A stretch of 64,000 nucleotides of DNA from Rhizobium sp. Root1203 (GTDB lineage: Bacteria; Pseudomonadota; Alphaproteobacteria; Rhizobiales; Rhizobiaceae): positions 79,141 through 143,140 of the forward strand of contig NZ_LMCW01000002.1 in NCBI RefSeq assembly GCF_001424945.1, read 5' to 3'. The position numbers and the translations under genes are program-made. The notes beneath the pieces are model-generated. The model was not told where the DNA came from. It ran no database searches and saw nothing but the letters and a program-made list of their open reading frames with translations. Positions 8,595-17,444 of the stretch are shown here, piece after piece. Each line of letters begins with the position of its first letter. Position 1 is the stretch's first letter.

Positions 8595-9611
8595 ATGCCG
8601 CGCTTGCTCAATCTCCTCACCGACATCGAAGGTGTCTCAGTCGGCCATGCGACCGAACTGAAGCTCGGCTCGGGCGTCACCGCTATCGTTTTCGACGAGC
8701 CTGCAACCGCATCGGGCGTCGTCCTGGGCGGCGCACCGGGTGGCCGCGATACCGCGCTGCTCGATCCTTCGATGACGGTCGGCCAGGTGGATGCTTTCGT
8801 CCTCTCCGGCGGCTCGGCATTCGGTCTGGATGCGGCAGGCGGCGTCCAGGCCGGCCTGCGCGAAATTGGCCGCGGCTATCCGGTCGGCAATCTGCGGGTG
8901 CCCATCGTGCCGCAGGCAATCCTGATGGACCTCCTGAACGGAGGCAACAAGGACTGGGGCACGCACTCACCTTATCGCGACATGGGGTACGAGGCCTTCC
9001 GGGGGGCATCCAAAGGTCGGTTCGCGCTTGGTTCGGTCGGCGCAGGGACGGGCGCAACCACCGCGACATTCAAGGGCGGCCTTGGTTCTGCGAGCGCTCA
9101 AAGCAGCGCCGGCCATCGCATTGCCGCGATCGTCGCCGTCAACGCGCTCGGATCAGCAACGGTCGGCGAGGGACCGCATTTCTGGTCAGCGCCATTCGAG
9201 CGGGACGGCGAGTTCGGCGGTCTCGGCCTGCCGTCGTCGATCGCGCAGGGCGACACGGCGATGCGTCTCAAGGGGATGAACACCACCGCAACGACGATCG
9301 GCGCGATCGTGACCGACGCCGAATTGACCAAGGCCGAGGCGCATCGGCTGGCCGTCATGGCTCATGACGGCCTGGCCCGCGGCCTTCTGCCGGCTCATTT
9401 GCCGCTCGACGGCGATACGGTCTTTGCAGCGTCGACAGGCAAGAAGCCGCGGGTTGGCCCGGGCGATTTCCTGGAGCTTTGCCATCTTGCCGCCCTCGTC
9501 ATGGCCCGCGCCATCGCGCGTGGTGTCTACGAGGCGACCGCGCTTCCCTTCGAGGGCGCGCAGGAAGCCTGGAGCGACCGCTATCCGGATCGCCGCCGAT
9601 CGCTTACATAG
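8595..9611 (+). CDS. P1 family (DmpA-type) aminopeptidase
   Basis: This 338-residue protein of the DmpA/P1 family has an N-terminal-nucleophile fold. These enzymes cut themselves into two chains and release N-terminal residues from peptides, peptide amides or beta-peptides. Family landmarks are IEGVSVGHAT, SGGSAFGLDAAGGV and the autoprocessing region GGLGSAS, where the likely cleavage is G164/S165 with Ser165 as nucleophile. The start at 8595 follows GAAGGAAGG; the frame is open to 8547 without a ribosome site. It lies 56 bp before a peptide-type binding protein and leads the transport/hydrolase operon, pointing to use of imported peptides or amides. Confidence 0.88.
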   Translation: MPRLLNLLTDIEGVSVGHATELKLGSGVTAIVFDEPATASGVVLGGAPGGRDTALLDPSMTVGQVDAFVLSGGSAFGLDAAGGVQAGLREIGRGYPVGNLRVPIVPQAILMDLLNGGNKDWGTHSPYRDMGYEAFRGASKGRFALGSVGAGTGATTATFKGGLGSASAQSSAGHRIAAIVAVNALGSATVGEGPHFWSAPFERDGEFGGLGLPSSIAQGDTAMRLKGMNTTATTIGAIVTDAELTKAEAHRLAVMAHDGLARGLLPAHLPLDGDTVFAASTGKKPRVGPGDFLELCHLAALVMARAIARGVYEATALPFEGAQEAWSDRYPDRRRSLT

Positions 9612-9667
9612 GGTGACACTCTATCCGCAATGGGCCAGTTGCAGATGCGGCGGCCAGACAGGGGAAC

Positions 9668-11200
9668 ATGATGATCAAGGTGTTGCTCGCGCCCTCCGCG
9701 CGTCGCGTCCGGCGGCTCTCGCTCGGAGCCGCCATCTCGGCGGGCCTCATCCTTTTGAACTTGGCTCCCGCCGAGGCCGCCAAGGCAACGCTCAATCTCG
9801 GCATGACGATCGAGCCGGCCGGCTTGGACCCCACGATCGCCGCGCCGGTCGCAATAGGGCAGGTCACCTGGCAGAATGTGTTCGAAGGCCTTGTGATGGT
9901 CGATGAGGCAGGCAAGGTGCAGCCGCAGCTCGCAAGGAGCTGGGAGATTTCGCCCGACGGTCTGACCTATACGTTCAAGCTGCAGACCGGTGTGACGTTC
10001 CACGACGGCGAGGCGTTCGACTCCGCTTCGGCCAAGTTTGCGCTGGATCGCGCCCGCGGCGCCGACTCGGTCAATCCGCAGAAGCGTTTCTTTGCCTCGA
10101 TCGCTTCGATCGATACGCCCGATCCCGAAACGTTGGTGCTGCACCTTTCGGCACCGACAGGCAGCCTGCTTTACTGGCTCGGATGGCCGGCCTCGGTCAT
10201 GGTGGCGCCGAACTCGGCGGCCGGCGACAAGACCAAGCCGATCGGCACCGGTCCTTTCAAGTTCGTGAGCTGGGCCAAGGGCGACAAGGTCGAACTCGAA
10301 AGGAACCTGGATTACTGGAACAAGCGGGCTTCGGTGAAGCTCGACAGGGTCACCTTCCGCTTCATCGCCGATCCGCAGGCGCAGGCCGCTGCATTGAAGT
10401 CGGGAGACGTCGATGCGATCCCGGAATTTGCCGCACCCGAGCTGATGAGTTCTTTCGACGGCGATCCGAAGCTCCTCGCCAAGATCGGCAACACCGAGCT
10501 CAAGGTCGTCGCCGGCATGAACAATGACAGGAAGCCGTTTGACGACAAGCGGGTGCGCCAGGCGCTGATGATGGCGATCGACCGGAAGACCGTAGTCGAC
10601 GGCGCATGGTCCGGCCTCGGCACGCCGATCGGCAGCCACTACACGCCGAACGATCCCGGCTATCTCGATCTCACCGGCAAGCTGGCCTACGATCCGGCAA
10701 AGGCAAAGGCGCTGCTTGCCGAAGCCGGCTATCCGAACGGCTTCAGCTTCACCATCAAGTCGCCCCAGATGGCCTACGCGCCCCGCAGCGCCCAGGTGAT
10801 GCAGGCGATGCTGGCCGAAATCGGCGTGACCATGAACATCGAGCCAACCGAATTTCCGGCGAAATGGGTTCAGGACGTCATGAAGGACCGCGCCTACGAA
10901 ATGACGATCGTGGCCCATGCCGAACCGATGGACATCGACATCTATTCGCGCGATCCCTACTACTTCAACTATAGGAATCCGGCTTTCAACGACCTGATGA
11001 AGAAGGTGCAGGAGACCTCGGATCCGGCTGCTCAGGCAAAACTTTACGGTGAGGCCCAGTCGATTCTCGCCGAAGATGTCCCCGCGCTCTATCTTTTCGT
11101 CATGCCGAAACTCGGTGTCTGGAACAACAAGCTGAAGGGGCTGTGGGAGAACGAGCCGATTCCCTCGAACGTGCTGACCAACGTTTTCTGGGAGGACTGA
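9668..11200 (+). CDS. Peptide/opine-type ABC transporter substrate-binding protein (family 5)
   Basis: This 510-residue periplasmic protein has a signal peptide (about 1-37, ending AEA-A) and the SBP family 5 fold of DppA/OppA: NLGMTIEPAGLDPT, FEGLVMVDEAGKVQPQLA and LTYTFKLQTGVTFHDGEAF are characteristic. It captures a small peptide or related solute for the two permeases encoded next. GGGGAAC precedes the start at a suitable distance (an ATG 3 bp later is equivalent). About 144 bp separate it from the first permease gene, more than in the rest of the operon. The ligand cannot be told from sequence; the neighbouring peptidases and amidase point to peptide- or amide-containing compounds. Confidence 0.9.
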   Translation: MMIKVLLAPSARRVRRLSLGAAISAGLILLNLAPAEAAKATLNLGMTIEPAGLDPTIAAPVAIGQVTWQNVFEGLVMVDEAGKVQPQLARSWEISPDGLTYTFKLQTGVTFHDGEAFDSASAKFALDRARGADSVNPQKRFFASIASIDTPDPETLVLHLSAPTGSLLYWLGWPASVMVAPNSAAGDKTKPIGTGPFKFVSWAKGDKVELERNLDYWNKRASVKLDRVTFRFIADPQAQAAALKSGDVDAIPEFAAPELMSSFDGDPKLLAKIGNTELKVVAGMNNDRKPFDDKRVRQALMMAIDRKTVVDGAWSGLGTPIGSHYTPNDPGYLDLTGKLAYDPAKAKALLAEAGYPNGFSFTIKSPQMAYAPRSAQVMQAMLAEIGVTMNIEPTEFPAKWVQDVMKDRAYEMTIVAHAEPMDIDIYSRDPYYFNYRNPAFNDLMKKVQETSDPAAQAKLYGEAQSILAEDVPALYLFVMPKLGVWNNKLKGLWENEPIPSNVLTNVFWED

Positions 11201-11344
11201 GGGTAGAGGCGGAGCCGCGGCACGGAAAAGGGAGCGTAGGCTGGGTATGAGATCGGAACGGTGGGATGTGGTTTTGCTCGCGCCTGGTCTCGGCGTCGTC
11301 AATAGCCGCGGTTGCAACCCCTTGAAGTATCCAAGAGTCGCCGC

Positions 11345-12292
11345 ATGATCGCTCTTCTCACGCGCCGCTTCGTGGGACTTCTATTGACCCTTGCGGTCGT
11401 GTCCTTGCTGATCTTCGCGGTGATGGACTTTCTGCCGGGCGATTCTGCATCCATCATGCTCGGCACATCCGCATCGCCGGAAACGCTCGCGGCGTTGCGC
11501 CATGATCTGGGCCTCGACCGGCCGCTGCTCCTTCGCTACGGCCAATGGCTGGCAGGGGTGTTCGCCGGCGATCTCGGGCAGTCGTACACCTATGGCGTTC
11601 CGGTCACAGGTCTCATCCTTGAGCGTCTCGCCGTTACGCTGCCGCTTGCATTGATGGCGATCGTTCTGTCGGTTGCGGTCGCTATCCCGTTGGGTGCTCT
11701 AGCCGCCGCTCGCCGCGGCGGCGTCATCGACGTGATCGCTTCCATCTTCTCCGAGATCGGCATAGCCGTCCCGGCCTTTTGGGTGGCGCTGCTGCTGATC
11801 GTCCTGTTCTCGACGACGCTCGGCCTGATGCCGGCCGGCGGCTTCCCCGGCTGGGGCGCGGGCATCTGGCCCGCCGTAAAGGCACTGCTGATGCCCGCCG
11901 TGGCGCTCGCCTTGCCGCAGGCGGGCGTGCTGACGCGCGTGACGCGATCGGCCGTCCTGGAAACCCTGCACGAGGATTTCACCCGCACCGCACTCGCCAA
12001 GGGTCTCTCGGCCCGCAAGGTCTTGTGGCGGCATTCGGTGCCAAATGCACTCGTCCCGATCTTCACCGTTCTCGGCCTGCAGTTCACCTTTCTCGTCGCC
12101 GGCGCTGTTCTGGTGGAGAACGTCTTCAATCTGCCGGGTCTCGGCAGGCTTGCGTACCAGGCGCTCTCGCAACGCGACATCGTTGTCATGCAGGATGTCG
12201 TGCTGTTCTTCGCCGGCCTCGTCATCGTCATGAATTTCCTCGTCGATCTCTCCTATCTGGCGATCGACCCTCGCCTGCGGAAAGGCATTTGA
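11345..12292 (+). CDS. ABC transporter permease (DppB-like)
   Basis: This 315-residue inner-membrane permease has the DppB/OppB architecture: an N-terminal helix (LLLTLAVVSLLIFAVMDFLPGD), a periplasmic loop, then five helices. The EAA-type loop lies at RTALAKGLSARKVLWRHSVPNALVP. Upstream in-frame TTG codons exist, but the ATG at 11345 gives the normal N-terminus. Its partner permease starts 2 bp after its stop. No ATPase gene lies in this cluster, so the pair must use ATP-binding subunits encoded elsewhere. Confidence 0.9.
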   Translation: MIALLTRRFVGLLLTLAVVSLLIFAVMDFLPGDSASIMLGTSASPETLAALRHDLGLDRPLLLRYGQWLAGVFAGDLGQSYTYGVPVTGLILERLAVTLPLALMAIVLSVAVAIPLGALAAARRGGVIDVIASIFSEIGIAVPAFWVALLLIVLFSTTLGLMPAGGFPGWGAGIWPAVKALLMPAVALALPQAGVLTRVTRSAVLETLHEDFTRTALAKGLSARKVLWRHSVPNALVPIFTVLGLQFTFLVAGAVLVENVFNLPGLGRLAYQALSQRDIVVMQDVVLFFAGLVIVMNFLVDLSYLAIDPRLRKGI

Positions 12293-12294
12293 CG

Positions 12295-13158
12295 ATGGCG
12301 CCGGTGGTCTCCAACGAAGTCATGATCAGACGCAGGGGCATTCAAGTTAGCCGGCGAATTAACGTGATCGCCGGCGGGACGATCATTGCCTGCCTTGCTG
12401 CCATCGCGGTCCTTTCGCTGGTTTGGACGCCTCTGCCCCCGGCCAGGATGCAGATCGTGCACAAGCTGCAGCCGCCGTTCGTCTTCGGCGTTCTCGGGAC
12501 CGATCAGTTCGGCCGCGACGTGCTCTCGATGCTGATGGTCGGCAGCTGGAATTCGCTGTCCATCGCGGTCACCGCGGTCGCCATCGGCGGAACGCTCGGC
12601 TCGATCGCGGGCATCTCCGCGGCGGCATTTCGGGGTGTCTTCGAGAGCCTGCTGATGCGGGCATGCGATGTCATCTTCGCTCTGCCGCCGATCCTCTCGG
12701 CGATGATGCTCGGCGCGTTTCTGGGCACGGGACGCACGACCGCGATCGTCGCCATTGCAACCTTCATGATCCCCGTCTTCGCACGCGTCACGTTGGCGAG
12801 CGCGTTGCAGGCATGGAGCCGCGACTATGTGCTGGCGGCGCGCGCGATCGGAAACTCCCGCTTCGCGATATCGGTGCGACATATACTGCCGAACATTGCG
12901 AGCCAGATCGTCGTGCAGGTGACGATCCAGCTCGGTCTCGCGGTCCTGACGGAAGCCGGGCTGAGCTTCCTCGGTCTCGGTCTAGCACCGCCGGCTCCAA
13001 CCTGGGGACGCATGCTGGCCGAGGCGCAGACCTACCTTGCACTCGCGCCCTGGCTGGCGATCCTGCCCGGCCTTGCCATCGCACTTGCCGTTTTCGGCTT
13101 CAACATGCTTGGTGACGGATTGCGCGACCTGCTGGATCCGCGCGACGCGAGCCGGTGA
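12295..13158 (+). CDS. ABC transporter permease (DppC-like)
   Basis: This 287-residue DppC/OppC-type permease has a short cytoplasmic N-terminus, a first helix at about 24-44, the hallmark LGTDQFGRDVLSMLMVGSW at about 69-87, and an EAA loop around RAIGNSRFAISVRHILPNIA. It should pair with the preceding DppB-like subunit to form the channel. The start is 2 bp after the previous stop, and the amidase gene follows after 25 bp, so the three are co-transcribed. Confidence 0.9.
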   Translation: MAPVVSNEVMIRRRGIQVSRRINVIAGGTIIACLAAIAVLSLVWTPLPPARMQIVHKLQPPFVFGVLGTDQFGRDVLSMLMVGSWNSLSIAVTAVAIGGTLGSIAGISAAAFRGVFESLLMRACDVIFALPPILSAMMLGAFLGTGRTTAIVAIATFMIPVFARVTLASALQAWSRDYVLAARAIGNSRFAISVRHILPNIASQIVVQVTIQLGLAVLTEAGLSFLGLGLAPPAPTWGRMLAEAQTYLALAPWLAILPGLAIALAVFGFNMLGDGLRDLLDPRDASR

Positions 13159-13183
13159 TTGCACAGATGAAAAAGAACCTCCG

Positions 13184-14575
13184 ATGACCGAAACCGACAT
13201 TACCATTCGCGAACTGAGACGGCGTTTCGGCGAGAGAAGCCTGTCTCCGCTCGAATACTGGCTGGCGTTGGAAACGCATATCGACGGGTGGGAGCCATCG
13301 ATCTGCGCGCTCTACGCCTACGACCCCGACGCGGCCCGCAAGCAGGCGCAGGCGTCGACGGAACGCTGGATGAAGGGCGAAACGCTCGGCGCTCTGGATG
13401 GCGTTCCGGTGACTCTGAAGGAGCTGATTGCCACCAGGGGGCAACCCGTGCCGCTCGGGACGAGGGCTGCGGAGCTCCAGCCCGCCGAGGAAGATGCCCC
13501 TGCTGCCGCGAGGCTCCGTGAAGACGGCGCGGTGATCTTTGCCAAGACGACATGTCCGGACTACGGAATGCTATCGTCGGGGCTTTCGAGCTTCCATCCT
13601 CTATGTCGCAATCCCTGGGACTTGACGCAGAACCCGGGCGGGTCCAGCGCCGGGGCGTCCGCCGCCGCCGCCGCGGGTTATGGACCCTTGCATGTGGGGA
13701 CAGACATCGGCGGCTCCGTGCGCCTTCCCGCCGGCTGGACCGGCATCTTCGGCTTCAAGCCGAGCCACGGCCGCATTCCCGTCGATCCCTCCTACGTCGG
13801 CCGCTGCGCCGGGCCGATGACGCGCACGGTCGAAGATGCTGCCTTTGCCATGGCCACATTGTCGCGCCCGGATTGGCGCGACGGAACCAGCCTGCCGCCG
13901 AACGATCTCGCTTGGATGGACCTTGATGTCGACGTCCGCGGGCTGAGGATCGGTCTCATGCTGGACGCCGGCTGCGGTCTTGCCGTCGATGCAGAGGTGC
14001 AGTCGGCGGTCGAAGCCGCCGCAAGGCGTTTCGAGCAAGCCGGTGCGATCGTCGTCCCCATTGCGCCGGTACTGACGCGCGCGATGCTCGATGGCCTCGA
14101 CAGCTTCTGGCGCGCCCGCTTCTGGGGCGAGATCGAGGTCCTCAGCGAAGAGCGGCGCAGCAGCATCCTTCCCTATATCTACAGCTGGGCGAAGGGCGGC
14201 GCGCACGTCAGCGGGGTCGATGCCGTCAAGGGCTTCAACCAGACGTTCGAGATGCGCAAGGCCTGCGGAACGCTGTTCGCCCAGGTCGACGCGCTGCTGT
14301 CGCCGACCAATCCCATCGTCTCCTACCCGGCGGAGCGCGCGTCGCCCACCAACGATCCCGCCCGGCCGTTCGAACACATCGGCTTCACGGTTCCCTGGAA
14401 CATGTCAGAGCAGCCGGCGGCCTCGATCAATTGCGGTTTCTCGAAGTCCGGGATGCCGATCGGGCTACAGATCGTTGGCCCGCGATATGACGACATGCGC
14501 GTGCTGAGGTTGTCGAAGGCCTTCGAGGATTGGACCGGCGGCGTCGCTGCCTGGCCGCAACCGCCGGTCAGGTGA
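13184..14575 (+). CDS. Amidase signature family hydrolase
   Basis: This 463-residue amidase of the Ser-cisSer-Lys class has K79 (TLKE), cis-Ser S154 in GGSSAGAS and nucleophile S178 in GTDIGGSVRLP. The family hydrolyses amides to acid plus ammonia. As the last gene of the peptide-type transporter operon it probably attacks an amide group in the imported compound or its product. The frame is open further upstream into the permease gene; the ATG at 13184 behind a purine-rich stretch is the sensible start. Its 3' end overlaps the convergent NlpC/P60 gene by 8 bp. Confidence 0.92.
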   Translation: MTETDITIRELRRRFGERSLSPLEYWLALETHIDGWEPSICALYAYDPDAARKQAQASTERWMKGETLGALDGVPVTLKELIATRGQPVPLGTRAAELQPAEEDAPAAARLREDGAVIFAKTTCPDYGMLSSGLSSFHPLCRNPWDLTQNPGGSSAGASAAAAAGYGPLHVGTDIGGSVRLPAGWTGIFGFKPSHGRIPVDPSYVGRCAGPMTRTVEDAAFAMATLSRPDWRDGTSLPPNDLAWMDLDVDVRGLRIGLMLDAGCGLAVDAEVQSAVEAAARRFEQAGAIVVPIAPVLTRAMLDGLDSFWRARFWGEIEVLSEERRSSILPYIYSWAKGGAHVSGVDAVKGFNQTFEMRKACGTLFAQVDALLSPTNPIVSYPAERASPTNDPARPFEHIGFTVPWNMSEQPAASINCGFSKSGMPIGLQIVGPRYDDMRVLRLSKAFEDWTGGVAAWPQPPVR

Positions 14576-15425
14576 CCGGACGGCGATAGCCGGTCGGCTC
14601 TTCGTAGAGCCAGCCGATCCGCTTGATCGCCGCTTCGAAGTTCTCGCGGACGACGGTCATGGTATTGCCCGTTGCGTGGACGATCGTTTCGGGATCTTCC
14701 ATCGCGGCGACGTGGCCCTTCCAGAAAACCAGATCGCCACGGCGCAACTCCGAACGGTCGATGGGATCGCCGAGCGTTGCTGCCTGCATGTCCGTGTCAC
14801 GAGGTGCGCGCCGGCCTGTCACGAGCAGCGAAAGCTGGACGAGGCCCGAGCAGTCGATCCCGAGCCCCGAGCGGCCGCCCCAGAGATACGGCGTCTCCAA
14901 AAAGCGCACCGCGACATCGACGTAGTCTCCACCATCGCCCGCTCCGATCGGCTGGAGGTGTTTGGCGAAGATGGCCGTCCCGTCTTCCAGCATCGCATAG
15001 TGGTTGCCGCGTGCCTCGGCCTCGCCGACGATCCTGATGCGGCTGCCCATCGATAGGGTGGATTTGTAGGGCTTGCGCAGTTCCGGTTCTCGATAGAGAA
15101 ACGTGCGCGGCACCGTCACGATGTGCGTGGGTGCTGCTTCGCCTTCGCAGAGCGCGTTTTCCTCGATGTAGCCAACATATCCATCGGACGCGGCCTTGAC
15201 CCAGCACCAGCCGTCGGCGCGGTCGAAAACGGTGACTTCCTCGCCAAGCAGCAGTTCGGTGTCGATGCCGGCCGCGAGGTCCGGCTTCGGCCGCAGGCCG
15301 ACGACAGGGACCGCAACGCGCGCAGGCATGCCGTCCACGAAGCGCAACGCCTCGACCTGGCCCTGAAGGCTACTCTCGGCGAGATCGGGCCTGTAGGCGT
15401 GCAAGCGGCGATCGAGGATGGTCAT
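14568..15425 (-). CDS. NlpC/P60 (C40) cysteine peptidase with SH3-type domain
   Basis: This 285-residue hydrolase has bacterial SH3-like segments at about 35-100 and 105-160, then a C-terminal NlpC/P60 domain with C192 (GIDCSGLVQ) and H238 (WKGHVAAME). The family cleaves gamma-D-Glu-meso-DAP bonds in murein peptides. No signal peptide is visible, so it may act inside the cell on recycled or imported muropeptides. The start at 15425 is supported by GGGAGA; an upstream in-frame start would lack one. It lies 29 bp after a MarR regulator on the same strand and converges on the amidase gene. Confidence 0.9.
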   Translation of the reverse strand: MTILDRRLHAYRPDLAESSLQGQVEALRFVDGMPARVAVPVVGLRPKPDLAAGIDTELLLGEEVTVFDRADGWCWVKAASDGYVGYIEENALCEGEAAPTHIVTVPRTFLYREPELRKPYKSTLSMGSRIRIVGEAEARGNHYAMLEDGTAIFAKHLQPIGAGDGGDYVDVAVRFLETPYLWGGRSGLGIDCSGLVQLSLLVTGRRAPRDTDMQAATLGDPIDRSELRRGDLVFWKGHVAAMEDPETIVHATGNTMTVVRENFEAAIKRIGWLYEEPTGYRRPVT

Positions 15426-15454
15426 GTCATTTCTCCCAAGGTGATTCCGGCCTC

Positions 15455-15805
15455 TCAAGGCGACAGGCGGCGGCCCTGCTCGCGCACCCGGTCGCCGAGC
15501 TTTTCCAGGTAGAGCGCGCCGCCGACGGTCCGCTTGATCACGACATTACGCCTGTCGCGCTCGTCGCGCACGCGATCGACCAGACCCATCTCACCCATCG
15601 TATCCAGCGCCCGCGTGATGACCGGCTTGGTCACGTTCAGTTCTGCCGCCAGCCCGCGAACCGTGTGCGGCGGCGGCACCAGATAGATATGCAGCAGGAT
15701 GGCCATCTGGCGCAACGTCAAATCGCGGTCGTCATGGCGCACCTGATCGAGCGCAACGCCATGCCAAAGCCCCAGCGCCTGCGAGGCTGTCAGTTCGATC
15801 GGCAC
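15455..15805 (-). CDS. MarR family transcriptional regulator
   Basis: This 116-residue winged-helix regulator contains LTLRQMAILLHIYLVPPPHTVRGLA, a recognition-helix segment LNVTKPVITRALDTM and a wing with DERDRRNVVI. The GTG start at 15805 has an excellent Shine-Dalgarno (CCGGAGG). MarR proteins bind DNA as dimers and usually sense small phenolic or other ligands. It heads a two-gene unit with the NlpC/P60 gene and may control that unit and the facing peptide/amidase operon; the target is inferred from position only. Confidence 0.85.
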   Translation of the reverse strand: MPIELTASQALGLWHGVALDQVRHDDRDLTLRQMAILLHIYLVPPPHTVRGLAAELNVTKPVITRALDTMGEMGLVDRVRDERDRRNVVIKRTVGGALYLEKLGDRVREQGRRLSP

Positions 15806-15914
15806 GGGCCCTCCGGATATTCGTTACGCTAGCGTTCCATTTTCCGGTACTCGGGTGCCCGACGCAATGGTGCGGCTAAACTGCCGCGCCGCAAGGTGAA
15901 TAGAATTTTAACGA

Positions 15915-17303
15915 TCAGCGCACGGATTGTCGGATGTGGTGGTAGAGCGCGCGGATCGCCTGGGCTTCGCCGCCGCCCGGCGAATGCGGACGCTCTGACG
16001 GCGCCCAGCCGTAGATGTCGAAATGCGCCCAGCTCGTCGTGTTGCTGACGAAGCGCTTCAGGAACAGCGCGGCGGTGATCGCACCCGCCATGCCACCGGC
16101 CGGGGCGTTGGTGATATCGGCAAACTTGGCGCGAATGTCTTTCTCGTAGCCGGCATAGAGCGGCAGTCGCCACAATGGATCGTCGGTCTCCAGGCTCGCC
16201 TCCATAAGGTCCTGGGCAAGGTCCGCATCGTCGGTGAAGAACGGCGGCAGATCGGGGCCGAGCGCCACGCGGGCGGCACCCGTCAGCGTTGCCATGTCGA
16301 TCAGCAGATCCGGCGCATCTTCATCCGCATAGGCCAGCGCGTCCGCGAGGATGAGCCGACCCTCGGCGTCCGTGTTGTCGATCTGGACGGTAAGGCCCTT
16401 GCGGCTCCTGTAGATGTCGCCGGGACGGAAGGCATTCGACGAGATCGAATTCTCGACCACGGGGACGATGACGCGCAGGTCGACCTTTAGCTTCGCATCC
16501 ATGATCATCAGCGCCAAGCCCATGACGTTGGCGGCGCCACCCATGTCCTTCTTCATGAGCAGCATGGAGGAAGCAGGCTTGATGTCGAGGCCTCCGGTGT
16601 CGAAACAGACGCCCTTGCCGACAAGCGTGATCTTGCGGTGACCTTTCTTGCCCCAACGCAGTTCGAGCAGCCGCGGCGCGTCGGCGCTTGCCCGGCCGAC
16701 GGTATGGATCAGCGGGAAATTCTGCTTGAGGTTCTCGCCGCCGACGACCGAGATTTCCGCCTTGTAGTGCGCGGCAAGACCGCGGAATGCGGCTTCCAGC
16801 TCGTTCGGTCCCATGTCGTTGGTCGGCGTATTGATGAGATCGCGTGCCAGGAAGACGCCGGCAAGTTGGCGCTTGATGTCGGCTTCGTCGGCGTCACGCG
16901 GGATCATCAGCGTCGCAGCTGGAATTTTCTCGGACTTGTATCTGTCGAAGCGATAGCTGCCGAGGCCGAAGCCAAGCGAAAGGCGATTCGCTGTCAGCGG
17001 CGCGGTTTCGATGTGCCAATCGCCGGCCGGCAGCGAGCGCGCCAGCTTGCCGGTGATATAGGGCTGCTCCGAAGGATTGGTCCCGAGGCCGAAAAGCGCC
17101 CCGCCAAGATGGCCGTCCTCCGTCGGGATCAGCAGCATCGAGCCGCTTTCGGCCTTGTATCCGGCCTTTTTTGCCCAATCGAGCGCGATCGGGTCGATGG
17201 TGCCCGTCTCGATATGGGCAGGCGTGACGGCGAATATCGGTAAGGTCGAACCACTCTTGGTGTTGAAGGGGGTCGGTCTCTCGATGAATTGGTAGGGGGC
17301 CAT
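15915..17303 (-). CDS. M17 leucyl aminopeptidase family protein
   Basis: This 462-residue cytosolic aminopeptidase of family M17 (PepA/PepB group) has the signature NTDAEGRLIL with the zinc ligands, plus GKGVCFDTGGLDIKP and KKDMGGAANVMG for the other metal and active-site residues. These di-zinc enzymes form hexamers and release N-terminal amino acids from peptides. The start at 17303 has AAGGA at good spacing. It ends about 110 bp before the MarR gene and diverges from the tadD gene. The function fits final breakdown of imported or recycled peptides. Confidence 0.93.
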   Translation of the reverse strand: MAPYQFIERPTPFNTKSGSTLPIFAVTPAHIETGTIDPIALDWAKKAGYKAESGSMLLIPTEDGHLGGALFGLGTNPSEQPYITGKLARSLPAGDWHIETAPLTANRLSLGFGLGSYRFDRYKSEKIPAATLMIPRDADEADIKRQLAGVFLARDLINTPTNDMGPNELEAAFRGLAAHYKAEISVVGGENLKQNFPLIHTVGRASADAPRLLELRWGKKGHRKITLVGKGVCFDTGGLDIKPASSMLLMKKDMGGAANVMGLALMIMDAKLKVDLRVIVPVVENSISSNAFRPGDIYRSRKGLTVQIDNTDAEGRLILADALAYADEDAPDLLIDMATLTGAARVALGPDLPPFFTDDADLAQDLMEASLETDDPLWRLPLYAGYEKDIRAKFADITNAPAGGMAGAITAALFLKRFVSNTTSWAHFDIYGWAPSERPHSPGGGEAQAIRALYHHIRQSVR

Positions 17304-17444
17304 GATTATCCTTCGGGGGCGTCCGGGAATCGCTTTTTAACGGTATGTTAGGGTTAACAGACTATTGCTGGAGTGAAGATTGCGTCAAAGCCTTTCCCCT
17401 GTTCTGCTTCTAGGTCAGGCGCCAATGGATTTCAGGAAAGCGCG

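Noticed and set aside
9581..11317. 578-codon minus-strand frame opposite the family 5 binding protein
   Set aside because: Antisense to a complete gene with signal peptide and family motifs.
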